DNA from: Clostridium sp. UBA4108
GTDB lineage: Bacteria > Bacillota > Clostridia > Clostridiales > Clostridiaceae
Direction: 5' to 3'
DNA length: 19,531 nt
Assembly (NCBI GenBank): GCA_002381695.1
Contig: DFXM01000034.1
Coordinates: 12,810 to 32,340, forward strand
Each line of letters begins with the position of its first letter. Within the stretch, counting starts at the first letter, position 1. The position numbers and the translations under genes were made by a program. Under the pieces are notes generated by a model. That model had not been told where the DNA came from. It was given only the letters and a program-made list of their open reading frames with translations, and made no database searches. Below, one piece after another: positions 7,202 through 14,134 of the stretch.

Positions 7202-7440
7202 TTGTTAAGAAACATGCTTTTTTTATTTCTCATTTTGTTTTAAAACTTGGTGATGTTCGTATTATAATTGCAGATTCTATACCTCAACTTCCCTTTGATA
7301 AGCTGGGAATAAAGGCCCAGCCTATTGAGATTATTCTCCAATTTTCATACTGGAGATTTCAGTTGCTTTACCAGATATGCTCATAACTGTAAATATGAAA
7401 ATACCCGTATTTTTATTAAGATAATTGTTAGCAGTTTTGG
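7202..7440 (-). promoter_or_regulatory. Candidate structured leader or small RNA between two terminators
   Basis: This gene-free stretch lies between the terminator of the nitroreductase gene and the terminator at 7172-7201. On the minus strand it can form several hairpins: TCTCCA...TGGAGA, GCTGGG...CCCAGC with an 8-nt loop, and CTCAA...TTGAG enclosing the latter. Structure plus terminator upstream of a coding start is the layout of a riboswitch or an independent small RNA. I compared it from memory with common riboswitch motifs and found no convincing match. No open frame with a ribosome binding site was seen. Confidence 0.35.
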
Positions 7441-7445
7441 ACGAC

Positions 7446-7507
7446 AAAAAAGACACCTGTAGCCTTTGTACCGTAATCAGATTTACGTGCAAAGCACCAC
7501 ATGTGTC
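7446..7507 (-). terminator. Intrinsic terminator of the Frm2-like nitroreductase gene
   Basis: In minus-strand RNA a long imperfect hairpin (outer GACAC/GUGUC, inner CUUUG/CAAAG-type and CGUAA/UUACG pairs) is followed directly by six U residues. It begins about 80 bp after the stop codon at 7591. Confidence 0.7.
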
Positions 7508-7590
7508 GTTTCTTTAAGTTTATTATTTAATTCATTTTGGATTATACTTTATTTTTTATAAAAAAGTCAAATAGTTTATATAAAAGATTT

Positions 7591-8190
7591 TTATTTAAAT
7601 ATTCTAATTCTCTCTTCTAATGGCTGGAACTGTTTTTCTTCTGGCTGTGCAGTAGGTTTTCCAAATGGCATTTGCGCAATTAGCTTCCAGTTACTTGATA
7701 TGCTCCATTCCTTTTTAACCTCAGCTTCAATAAGTTCATTATAGTGCTGTAAAGATACTCCAAAGCCTTCAATTTCTAATGCAGTCCATACAACAAATTG
7801 GTGCATTCCACTTGATTGCTGTGACCAAACTGGGAAGTTATCTTTATATAGTGGGAATTGAGCTTGAAGCCCTTCAACTATACTGTTATCTTCAAAGAAT
7901 AAAACTGTACCATATCCGCTTTTAAAGGAATTTATTTTATCTTCAGTTGGTTTAAACTTATCTGCAGGAACTATTTTTCTTAAAGCTTCCATTGTTATAT
8001 ACCACAATTTATCGTGCTGTTCTCCAAGTAGTAAAACCACTCTTGCACTTTGAGAATTAAAGGCTGATGGTGTATACTTTACTGCGTGCTCTATTATTTC
8101 TCTTATTTTTTCATCTGAAACCACTGCTTCCTTGCTTATTCCATAAAATGAACGTCTCTCAGCCACTGCTGCATTAAAATCTTTTTTCAT
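7591..8190 (-). CDS. Frm2/CinD-like nitroreductase
   Basis: A 199-residue FMN-dependent oxidoreductase of the nitroreductase superfamily, Frm2/Hbn1/CinD type. Seen in the sequence: AVAERRSFYGI near residues 8-18 (FMN phosphate-binding Arg), TPSAFNSQSARVVLLLGEQHDKLW (split here: TPSAFNSQSA, then RVVLLLGEQHDKLW), SSGMHQFVVWTALEIEGFG in the second half, and a C-terminal QMPFGKP. Family members reduce nitroaromatics, quinones and similar electrophiles using NAD(P)H; lactococcal CinD is induced by copper and oxidants. No signal peptide, so cytoplasmic. Start supported by ATGGAGGAG eight bases upstream. It is a single-gene unit with its own terminator (7446-7507), and a tandem 20-bp repeat in its upstream region may be regulatory. 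The physiological substrate cannot be inferred. Confidence 0.88.
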   Translation of the reverse strand: MKKDFNAAVAERRSFYGISKEAVVSDEKIREIIEHAVKYTPSAFNSQSARVVLLLGEQHDKLWYITMEALRKIVPADKFKPTEDKINSFKSGYGTVLFFEDNSIVEGLQAQFPLYKDNFPVWSQQSSGMHQFVVWTALEIEGFGVSLQHYNELIEAEVKKEWSISSNWKLIAQMPFGKPTAQPEEKQFQPLEERIRIFK

Positions 8191-8463
8191 ATTATTTCTC
8201 CTCCATTTTTCTTAAATTATTTTATTTAATTAAACTAAAATTTTATTCATGTTATTTATTAAGCTTAATTAAGTATTTTTAAGCTTAATTAATTATTTTT
8301 AATCCTAATAGAACTAATCATCATGTCATATTCAATTTGTATATTCATTATATTACATTTTATTGAATTTTATTGCTATTCATTAAATTTTATTATCTTA
8401 TTTTTCCTTGATTATCTTTTATTATTCAATGAAGTGCTTACTAAATGATTAGCTTATTTGATA
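8191..8463. other. Very AT-rich gap with a 20-bp tandem repeat
   Basis: No gene is seen. Two adjacent 20-bp units (8261-8280 and 8281-8300), AAGCTTAATTAAGTATTTTT and AAGCTTAATTAATTATTTTT, differ at one base, and a decayed third start follows (AATCCTAAT). Each unit contains the palindrome AAGCTT. The repeat lies about 70-110 bp before the nitroreductase start, where its promoter should be, so it could be an operator. The rest is nearly pure A/T. Confidence 0.5.
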
Positions 8464-8513
8464 AAAAATAAAAAGTGAGCTGCCATAGGCTTAATCAACC
8501 CGTAGCAGTTCAC
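8464..8513 (-). terminator. Intrinsic terminator after the PhzF-like gene
   Basis: In minus-strand RNA GUGAACUGC (8505-8513) pairs with GCAGCUCAC (8475-8483) with one mismatch, extended by inner GG/CC pairs, and is followed by UUUUUAUUUUUU. It lies about 27 bp beyond the stop codon at 8540 and ends the OCD-like/PhzF-like unit. Confidence 0.8.
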
Positions 8514-8539
8514 CATCTTCTTTATAAGTATAGTGGCAG

Positions 8540-9409
8540 TTATATTTCAACTTCAATTTCAGATAAATTTAATGCTTTCCCTCCTACCATCACCTCAACA
8601 ACCTCCTTATCTTGAATAGCTAATGAAGCAATTATTTCTGAAGGTTTTCCCATTGAGTAACCTTGTTCAATAACTATACGCTCAGTACTCTTAAGGTTGA
8701 TTTTATCATATTTAAACAGATAACAGGCAAGAGCACCATTGGCTGTACCAGTTGCAGACTCTTCAGGTATTCCGTAAAGAGGTGCCAAATTTCTGCAGTG
8801 AGCATCTGAACCATTAAGTGACTCTAGTGTGAACATATGATAACCAACAGTATTATATTTCCTACTGATTTCTGCTACCTTTTCAAAATCTGGCTTTATG
8901 GCACTTAATATATCTATATTTTTGATTGGAACAATAATATCTCTCAGACCAGTAGATACTATTTGTACTGGTAAATCTTCGTCTATTTCATAAGCACTAA
9001 TATTCAAGGAATCTGCGATTTCCTCTTTACAAATTGTTTCGTAAAAGTTTGGAAGAGCTTGATTCATTATAATTGACATATCTTCCATTACCTCTACCTT
9101 TAAAATTCCTGCCTTTGTTTCCTGAGTATACCTCCCAGGCTTTATTTTCCCTAGACTCGATAGTAAGCAATAAACTGCCACTGTAGCATGCCCGCAAAGA
9201 TCCACTTCTTCAGCAGGGGTAAAAAATCTTACCTTAAAATCTGCTAAATTTGACTTCATCACATAGGCAGTCTCACTAAAACCAATTATACCTGCGATCT
9301 TTTTCATATCATTTTCTGAGAGGTTATCGGCATTAAAGACGACTGCCGCAGGATTTCCTCCTTCAATAGATTTTGCAAATGAGTTTAATGTAAAAGCTTT
9401 TATTTTCAT
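8540..9409 (-). CDS. PhzF-family isomerase/epimerase
   Basis: A 289-residue protein of the PhzF / diaminopimelate-epimerase-like fold, at the usual length for the family. Seen: GGNPAAVVF (18-25), GFSETAYV with the catalytic-type Glu46, FFTPAEEVDLCGHATVA (62-78), and RNLAPLYGIPEESATGTANG in the second lobe. PhzF itself isomerises a phenazine precursor; most bacterial relatives have unknown substrates, so a phenazine role should not be assumed. It is downstream of the OCD-like gene on the same strand (156 bp gap, no clear terminator) and ends in a strong terminator. The ATG is preceded by only a weak AAAG-type site, and an in-frame stop lies two codons upstream, so this start is forced. Likely controlled by the divergent MocR regulator. 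Confidence 0.9.
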   Translation of the reverse strand: MKIKAFTLNSFAKSIEGGNPAAVVFNADNLSENDMKKIAGIIGFSETAYVMKSNLADFKVRFFTPAEEVDLCGHATVAVYCLLSSLGKIKPGRYTQETKAGILKVEVMEDMSIIMNQALPNFYETICKEEIADSLNISAYEIDEDLPVQIVSTGLRDIIVPIKNIDILSAIKPDFEKVAEISRKYNTVGYHMFTLESLNGSDAHCRNLAPLYGIPEESATGTANGALACYLFKYDKINLKSTERIVIEQGYSMGKPSEIIASLAIQDKEVVEVMVGGKALNLSEIEVEI

Positions 9410-9565
9410 ATTTTATCTTTAGAGAGAGTGTGTATTACAAGTACCAAACCCTCACTAAATCTATCCCCCTTAATTTTATGCACTTTTTTTAGTTTCTTAC
9501 AAGTTATTAGTTCTCTTTATAAGAAGAATGTAACTTAATAAGTATTAATTTTAATGTAAAAGTTC

Positions 9566-10615
9566 TTATATTTGTACTATTGTACCTATATTCATTTCTT
9601 CTGCCTTTAATATAATATATTGTGAAACAGCAATATCTTGCAGTGATATACCAGTGCTGTCGAATATGGTAATTTCTTTATTTGATGTTCGTCCTTTAAC
9701 ATTTCCCAGTATTAATTGGCCTATTTCACTCAAATTATCCTTTTCAATTTTACCCACTCTTACGGCATTTTGTGTTTCTCCTACTGTTGATGCCTGTGCT
9801 ATGTCATCTACATATACAACTGCTTCGTCAAATATTTTTTCATCTATTTCCTGTTTTCCAATAGTATCAGCTCCCATACAACTGAAATGGGTGCCTGCTC
9901 TAACCCATTCTTTTAAAACTAATGGCTTTCGCGAAGGGGTAACAGTAATTACTGCATCAGTTTCTTCTAAAGCTTTAGCTGGATTTTCAGTTGCGATAAA
10001 CTCAACTGATTCAATTCTCTGCTTCCATCTGATATTGTAAGAATCCTTTATATCATTTAAAATTTTACCAAGTTCAGCTTTTATAGAATTCTTAAACCTT
10101 ATGGCACTTTCATGTTTAAAAGGATTATATATATATACCTTATTGATTGTCTGAACTTCAGACAGCGTGGCAGCTATTTGAAAAATTGCTTGAACTCCTG
10201 TTCCTACAACCAGCAGTGTTCTTGAATCATTTTTTGCTAAATACTTAACACCTACTGCACCTGCAGCTCCAGTACGCATTCCTGTCAAATAGCCTGCATT
10301 AATAATAGCTTTGGGAAATCCATTATTTAAATCGAATAGCATGGTGAGCCCAGTTACAGTTGGAAGTCCGAGCTTTGCGTTATCACCAAACCATGAAACT
10401 AACTTCAAGCCAAAAACATCTTCCTCATTAAGCATACTAGATTTAATATCCATTTCTGCTCTGCCCTGAAAAATTTCCTCTGATATCATGGAAAATATTC
10501 TCCCCCGATTATCAGCTTTCGATACATAGGCTTGTTCCACGCATGCTACTGTATTCTTAATATCGAGAATCCTTCTAATATTATCGTCACCGAGAACTCT
10601 TATTGGAATCAACAC
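9566..10615 (-). CDS. Ornithine cyclodeaminase/mu-crystallin family dehydrogenase
   Basis: A 349-residue NAD(P)-dependent enzyme of the OCD/mu-crystallin family. Seen: FGLKLVSWF with the substrate-binding Lys71, AGYLTGMRTGAAGAVGVKYL (108-127) with the family Arg114, the Rossmann loop VVGTGVQA (136-143), ITVTPSRKP, and GADTIGKQEID with the catalytic-type Asp. Relatives include ornithine cyclodeaminase, alanine dehydrogenase, ketimine reductases and the SbnB-type siderophore enzyme, so the substrate is not fixed by sequence alone. The start is GTG at 10615 with AGAAGGA eight bases upstream; TTG is the next codon. It is first in a minus-strand unit with the PhzF-like gene, and divergent from the MocR regulator, suggesting amino-acid-derived metabolism. 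Confidence 0.9.
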   Translation of the reverse strand: MLIPIRVLGDDNIRRILDIKNTVACVEQAYVSKADNRGRIFSMISEEIFQGRAEMDIKSSMLNEEDVFGLKLVSWFGDNAKLGLPTVTGLTMLFDLNNGFPKAIINAGYLTGMRTGAAGAVGVKYLAKNDSRTLLVVGTGVQAIFQIAATLSEVQTINKVYIYNPFKHESAIRFKNSIKAELGKILNDIKDSYNIRWKQRIESVEFIATENPAKALEETDAVITVTPSRKPLVLKEWVRAGTHFSCMGADTIGKQEIDEKIFDEAVVYVDDIAQASTVGETQNAVRVGKIEKDNLSEIGQLILGNVKGRTSNKEITIFDSTGISLQDIAVSQYIILKAEEMNIGTIVQI

Positions 10616-10697
10616 TTATCACTTCCTTCTAAAATTATAAATTTATAATTTTATAAATTTATTAATATAATTATATTTTGAAGGCAATGAAAAGTCT

Positions 10698-10730
10698 CCA
10701 ACCATTCTTGGTTGTTTTTTAACCAACCAA
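10698..10730. promoter_or_regulatory. CAACCA repeat cluster, putative MocR operator
   Basis: Copies of CAACCA/TGGTTG lie at 10699-10704, 10708-10714 (inverted, TTGGTTG) and 10724-10730 (CAACCAA), with an extra AACCA at 10721-10725. The inverted pair TTGGTTG...CAACCAA has a 9-nt spacer. MocR proteins such as PdxR and GabR are known to bind mixed direct and inverted repeats between their own gene and a divergent target. This cluster sits exactly there, 38 bp before the regulator's start. Confidence 0.5.
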
Positions 10731-10768
10731 ATGATACATTAATAATAATATCATTTGGAGGTATAATT

Positions 10769-12220
10769 ATGTTTAATATAAATTGGAAACCTGACAGAAA
10801 TGATTCCACTCAGTTGCATATACAAATCGTTAGATACATGAAGGATAAAATAGCCAGTGGAGAATGGCCGGTAGATTTCAAATTACCCAGTCAAAGGACA
10901 CTTTCTGAAATCTTTGGCGTTAATAGAAGTACCGTTGTAGCTGCAATAGAAGAACTAACTGCTGAGGGTCTTTTAAATGGAAATGCAGGAGGGGGTACGA
11001 GGGTAATAAACAATACCTGGATATTAATGTCTACTCATCATTCCCACAACTGGAATCCGTATATCTCCTCAGGAGTACATCAGGCCAATCAAAGAATAAT
11101 ACAACAGATTAATGTGGCTGAATTTCAACCAGATATTATCAAAATGGGGTCTTGTGAACCGTCTCCTGAGTTAATTCCTAACGAAATGATTCAGAAGGCA
11201 TTGGAAAAACTATCCAAATCTATGAAGCCCTTAGGTTACGAAGAACCAAAAGGAGCACTTTATTTAAGAAGAGAGATATGTGCATATCTTAAAACATTGG
11301 GCATTGAGGCTGAGCCTGGCTCAGTTCTGATTACTTCCGGAGTATTGCAGGCACTTCAGCTTATTTCCCTTGGACTTTTGAACACAAACTCAGTAGTTTA
11401 TTTAGAAAAGCCATCATACCTCTATTCTCTGAGAACTTTTCAATCCTTTGGACTACAACTCTCTGGAATACAACTTGATGAAGAAGGCATTGATGTAAAG
11501 GAATTGATTAACCGTCATCAGCGAAGAAAAGGATCTATGCTGTTTTCAATACCTACCTTTCAAAATCCTACAGGTAACGTAATGTCACTTGAAAGAAGAA
11601 AAATGCTTATAAATGCCTGTGATATAGAACGATTGCCTATTATCGAAGATGACGTATACAGAGAGCTTTGGTTTGATGAACAGCCGCCACCACCACTAAA
11701 GGCATTTGATAAAAACGGGCTTGTATTATATACGGGAGGCATATCAAAGAATCTATGCCCTGGTCTTAGGATTGGATGGATTGTAGGACCAGAAAAAGTT
11801 ATTGAAAGACTAGCGGATATAAAAATGCAAACGGATTATGGATCTAGCTCGCTTTCTCAAAATGTAACTGCAGAACTTTTTTCAAGCGGTCTGTATTATC
11901 AGCATAACGATATAATGAGAAAAAACGTAAGGATTCGAAGAGATGTTACTATTGGAGCATTGAAAAAATATTTTAATGGCATGGCCACCTGGAATATTCC
12001 AGCTGGAGGGTATTTCATTTGGCTTAAGCTGAATGAAGGTATCTCCATGCATGAACTTTTCATAAAAGCATTAAGCAAAAAAATACTTATTTTCCCTGGA
12101 TATTTATATGAATTTCACTCCAATCACCATATAAGAATTTCATATTCTTATGCCTCGCTTAAGGAAATAGAATGTGCAATCAAAACTCTTTCTGAGTTGG
12201 TATCAGAACAATTAGGTTAA
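10769..12220 (+). CDS. MocR-type regulator (GntR HTH fused to aminotransferase fold)
   Basis: A 483-residue MocR/GabR-type regulator. The N-terminal winged helix (about 13-80) shows LHIQIVRYMKDKIASGEWP, KLPSQRTLSEIFGVNRSTV and EELTAEGLL. The rest is a fold-type I aminotransferase-like domain that should bind PLP: PTFQNPTG (262-269), IIEDDVY (291-297) and GGISKNLCPGLRIGW with the Schiff-base Lys327. Such proteins sense PLP or an amino-compound aldimine and usually control a divergent gene. An upstream in-frame ATG at 10712 would add 19 residues, but TTTGGAGGT lies directly before the ATG at 10769, so I use that. Divergent from the OCD-like/PhzF-like pair, its probable targets. Confidence 0.93.
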   Translation: MFNINWKPDRNDSTQLHIQIVRYMKDKIASGEWPVDFKLPSQRTLSEIFGVNRSTVVAAIEELTAEGLLNGNAGGGTRVINNTWILMSTHHSHNWNPYISSGVHQANQRIIQQINVAEFQPDIIKMGSCEPSPELIPNEMIQKALEKLSKSMKPLGYEEPKGALYLRREICAYLKTLGIEAEPGSVLITSGVLQALQLISLGLLNTNSVVYLEKPSYLYSLRTFQSFGLQLSGIQLDEEGIDVKELINRHQRRKGSMLFSIPTFQNPTGNVMSLERRKMLINACDIERLPIIEDDVYRELWFDEQPPPPLKAFDKNGLVLYTGGISKNLCPGLRIGWIVGPEKVIERLADIKMQTDYGSSSLSQNVTAELFSSGLYYQHNDIMRKNVRIRRDVTIGALKKYFNGMATWNIPAGGYFIWLKLNEGISMHELFIKALSKKILIFPGYLYEFHSNHHIRISYSYASLKEIECAIKTLSELVSEQLG

Positions 12221-12256
12221 GTGAACCAGTCAATTTTAACTACTCTTTCACTTTTT
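12219..12256 (+). terminator. Possible terminator after the MocR gene
   Basis: AAGTGAA (12219-12225, overlapping the stop codon) pairs with TTCACTT (12247-12253), followed by TTTTC... on the plus strand. The loop of about 21 nt is long and the stem short, so this is a modest candidate. Confidence 0.4.
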
Positions 12257-12322
12257 CTAACTCCTTACCTTCTAAAAATATAATATCTAAACTTTTAGTT
12301 AATTTCACTACAAAGATTTCCT

Positions 12323-12439
12323 TGGTGGAGCTACTCTCACCCATCGAAAACACAACCGCCTATAAGTAGCTATTTAAGCCATCTACAAGCGGTTGTGGAT
12401 TTCATGGTGGAGGCGAAGCATGGTTGGTGAAATCCACTA
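12323..12439 (+). repeat. Structured dispersed repeat, copy B
   Basis: Second copy of the element at 224-343. Stems: CACAACCGC (12351-12359) with GCGGTTGTG (12389-12397), inner TAG/CTA (12367-12369, 12383-12385), and a perfect 10-bp GTGGATTTCA (12395-12404) with TGAAATCCAC (12428-12437), enclosing a GGAGGCGAAGC-rich loop. The first and second stems share the GTG at 12395-12397, so the outer pairs are mutually exclusive. A third hairpin, AACTTTC/GAAAGTT (12450-12469), follows and is not obvious in copy A. The rest of the 12,220-12,583 gap has no gene with a start; one minus-strand frame across 12,440-12,590 looks protein-like but is not supported. Confidence 0.6.
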
Positions 12440-12583
12440 TACAGAGTTAAACTTTCACCATTGAAAGTTGGCTTAATATAAATAGTACTATTATTAATCT
12501 GTACCGATCCTAATAGTAGACAATGTGATTCTTGATTCAAAAGTTTTTCCACATTATCTACTAAACCTATTTTATTGCGTGTA

Positions 12584-13915
12584 TTATCTATAATTTCTTT
12601 TTTTGGCTGGACGAATACTCTGTTCAAAGTGGAATATATTTTCCGGATCATATTTACTTTTAATTCGCATAAGCTCACGATAATTGGTACCATAATATGC
12701 ACATGGCCAATCTTCAATAAAGATATCAGGCCAATTGACGTAGGTTCCATTCACGTATTTTAACATGGCTTGTCTGAGCCTTTCTACCCAAAAGATGTTC
12801 GGATTTTTTTCATCCTCAACTTTCCAGTGTGTTATATATTGCATTATATAGCTTGCTTCACGATGAAAATAAGCCGTTTCATCTGGAGGAATCTCCCTGA
12901 CTGCTCCTCCCAAGCTCTGAAATTGGATTGAGTTATCTTTGTTTGGGGAAATCCTCATATAACAAAGTAGGGTATCGATAGCCTCATCAGGTAACCTATG
13001 ATACACAAAAGCCCCAGTATTTTTAAACTTATGAGGGCCTAGCCCACCATCAAACTTTATTACTGCTTCAATATACGGTATTGTTTGAATTTCAATCTGA
13101 ATAGGATTGCCAGCAGAAGTTAATGGTTTTAGTAAGCATCTTAGCTGGTCTTCATGGCCTAAAAATTCGCCGGATGAAGAAATACGACCATCCTTTTTGG
13201 TGAATATCTCTAAAATTGATGTCAATCGTTCATCAACAAATGGCGCCCAATCCTGCCATGTCTTGATGATTTCTTTAGCATCATACCAATCCCACGTGAT
13301 ATTATAAACTGCCACGTTTAAAATAGGATGAACCTTAAAAATAAATGAAGTTACTATCCCAAAGTTTCCACCCCCACCTCCACAGGAAGCCCAAAAAAGA
13401 TCGGAATTGACGTATCGGTCAGCGTATACTACTTCCCCTCTTGCATTTACCATCTCAACTGCCATCAAGCTATCGCAAAGCATACCTATCTTTCTTGTAA
13501 GCATGCCAAATCCTCCTCCAAGCGTAATCCCGGCAATGCCAACTGTTGGGCACGTTCCACCCGGAATAGTAACACCTTTATCCCATAAAATCTTGTAAAT
13601 CGGCAACAAAGTAGCTCCAGCCTCGATAGTTACTTCCATATTCTCTTTCTCAAGAAGTACTTTATCCATTTCGCTTACATCTATGACAATTCCATCATTC
13701 AATAGTGAAAAAGCTTCATAACTGTGCCCTCCACAGCGGGTACGTATTGGAACACAGTTCTCTCTTGCCCATTTAACCGCATTAATTACATCCTGAATCT
13801 CTTGACAAAAAACAATAGCGCAGGGATACTTTGAGAATCTCGTATTATAATCCATTCGAGCATGATCATAGCTTGGATCATCCGGGAAAACAATTCTGCC
13901 AGTAAGTTTAGTCAT
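12584..13915 (-). CDS. BBE-type FAD-linked oxidoreductase, likely bicovalent flavin
   Basis: A 443-residue oxidase/dehydrogenase of the berberine-bridge-enzyme type. The PP-loop FAD domain shows RTRCGGHSYEAFS with His64 (8-alpha histidyl attachment in relatives), and GGTCPTVGIAGITLGGGFG with Cys122 (6-S-cysteinyl attachment in relatives); both residues present suggests FAD held by two covalent bonds. The C-terminal BBE motif is YVNWPDIF...CAYYGTNYRELMRIKSKYDPENIFHFEQSI, written here in pieces, and complete. Relatives oxidise sugars, alcohols or alkaloids, usually passing electrons to oxygen. No signal peptide, so cytoplasmic. Start ATG follows AAGGGGG. By eye it is less AT-rich than its neighbours and it stands alone between unrelated units, so acquisition by transfer is possible. 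Substrate unknown. Confidence 0.92.
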   Translation of the reverse strand: MTKLTGRIVFPDDPSYDHARMDYNTRFSKYPCAIVFCQEIQDVINAVKWARENCVPIRTRCGGHSYEAFSLLNDGIVIDVSEMDKVLLEKENMEVTIEAGATLLPIYKILWDKGVTIPGGTCPTVGIAGITLGGGFGMLTRKIGMLCDSLMAVEMVNARGEVVYADRYVNSDLFWASCGGGGGNFGIVTSFIFKVHPILNVAVYNITWDWYDAKEIIKTWQDWAPFVDERLTSILEIFTKKDGRISSSGEFLGHEDQLRCLLKPLTSAGNPIQIEIQTIPYIEAVIKFDGGLGPHKFKNTGAFVYHRLPDEAIDTLLCYMRISPNKDNSIQFQSLGGAVREIPPDETAYFHREASYIMQYITHWKVEDEKNPNIFWVERLRQAMLKYVNGTYVNWPDIFIEDWPCAYYGTNYRELMRIKSKYDPENIFHFEQSIRPAKKRNYR

Positions 13916-14104
13916 TTTGCCCCTACCCCCTTACAACCTTTTTTATTCATTATTGTATAATATATGGCTTCAATTTTAATTTTGATAACAATTTTAAAAT
14001 CAGTGTAAATACGTTTCTAAGTGTGCCACCCCATATCCTAGAAAATCTTACCTACAAATGCAAGAGAGCATATATAAATTATTATAATCTTCTTTAAATG
14101 TGAA

Positions 14105-14134
14105 TTAAGGGAACTTTTTAACAAGTTCCCTTAA
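14105..14134 (-). terminator. Terminator-like hairpin overlapping the permease stop codon
   Basis: A perfect 12-bp stem (14105-14116 with 14123-14134, AAGGGAACTT type) with a 6-nt loop. The stop codon of the permease gene (14118-14120) lies wholly in the loop, and the last sense codons form one arm. In the minus-strand RNA the stem is followed by AAUUCACAUUU, a weak U-tract. Confidence 0.6.

Noticed and set aside
12370..12750. 126-codon minus-strand frame
   Set aside because: Its first half is an out-of-frame shadow of the FAD oxidoreductase gene and its end crosses repeat copy B; only the middle is mentioned, as a low-interest finding.
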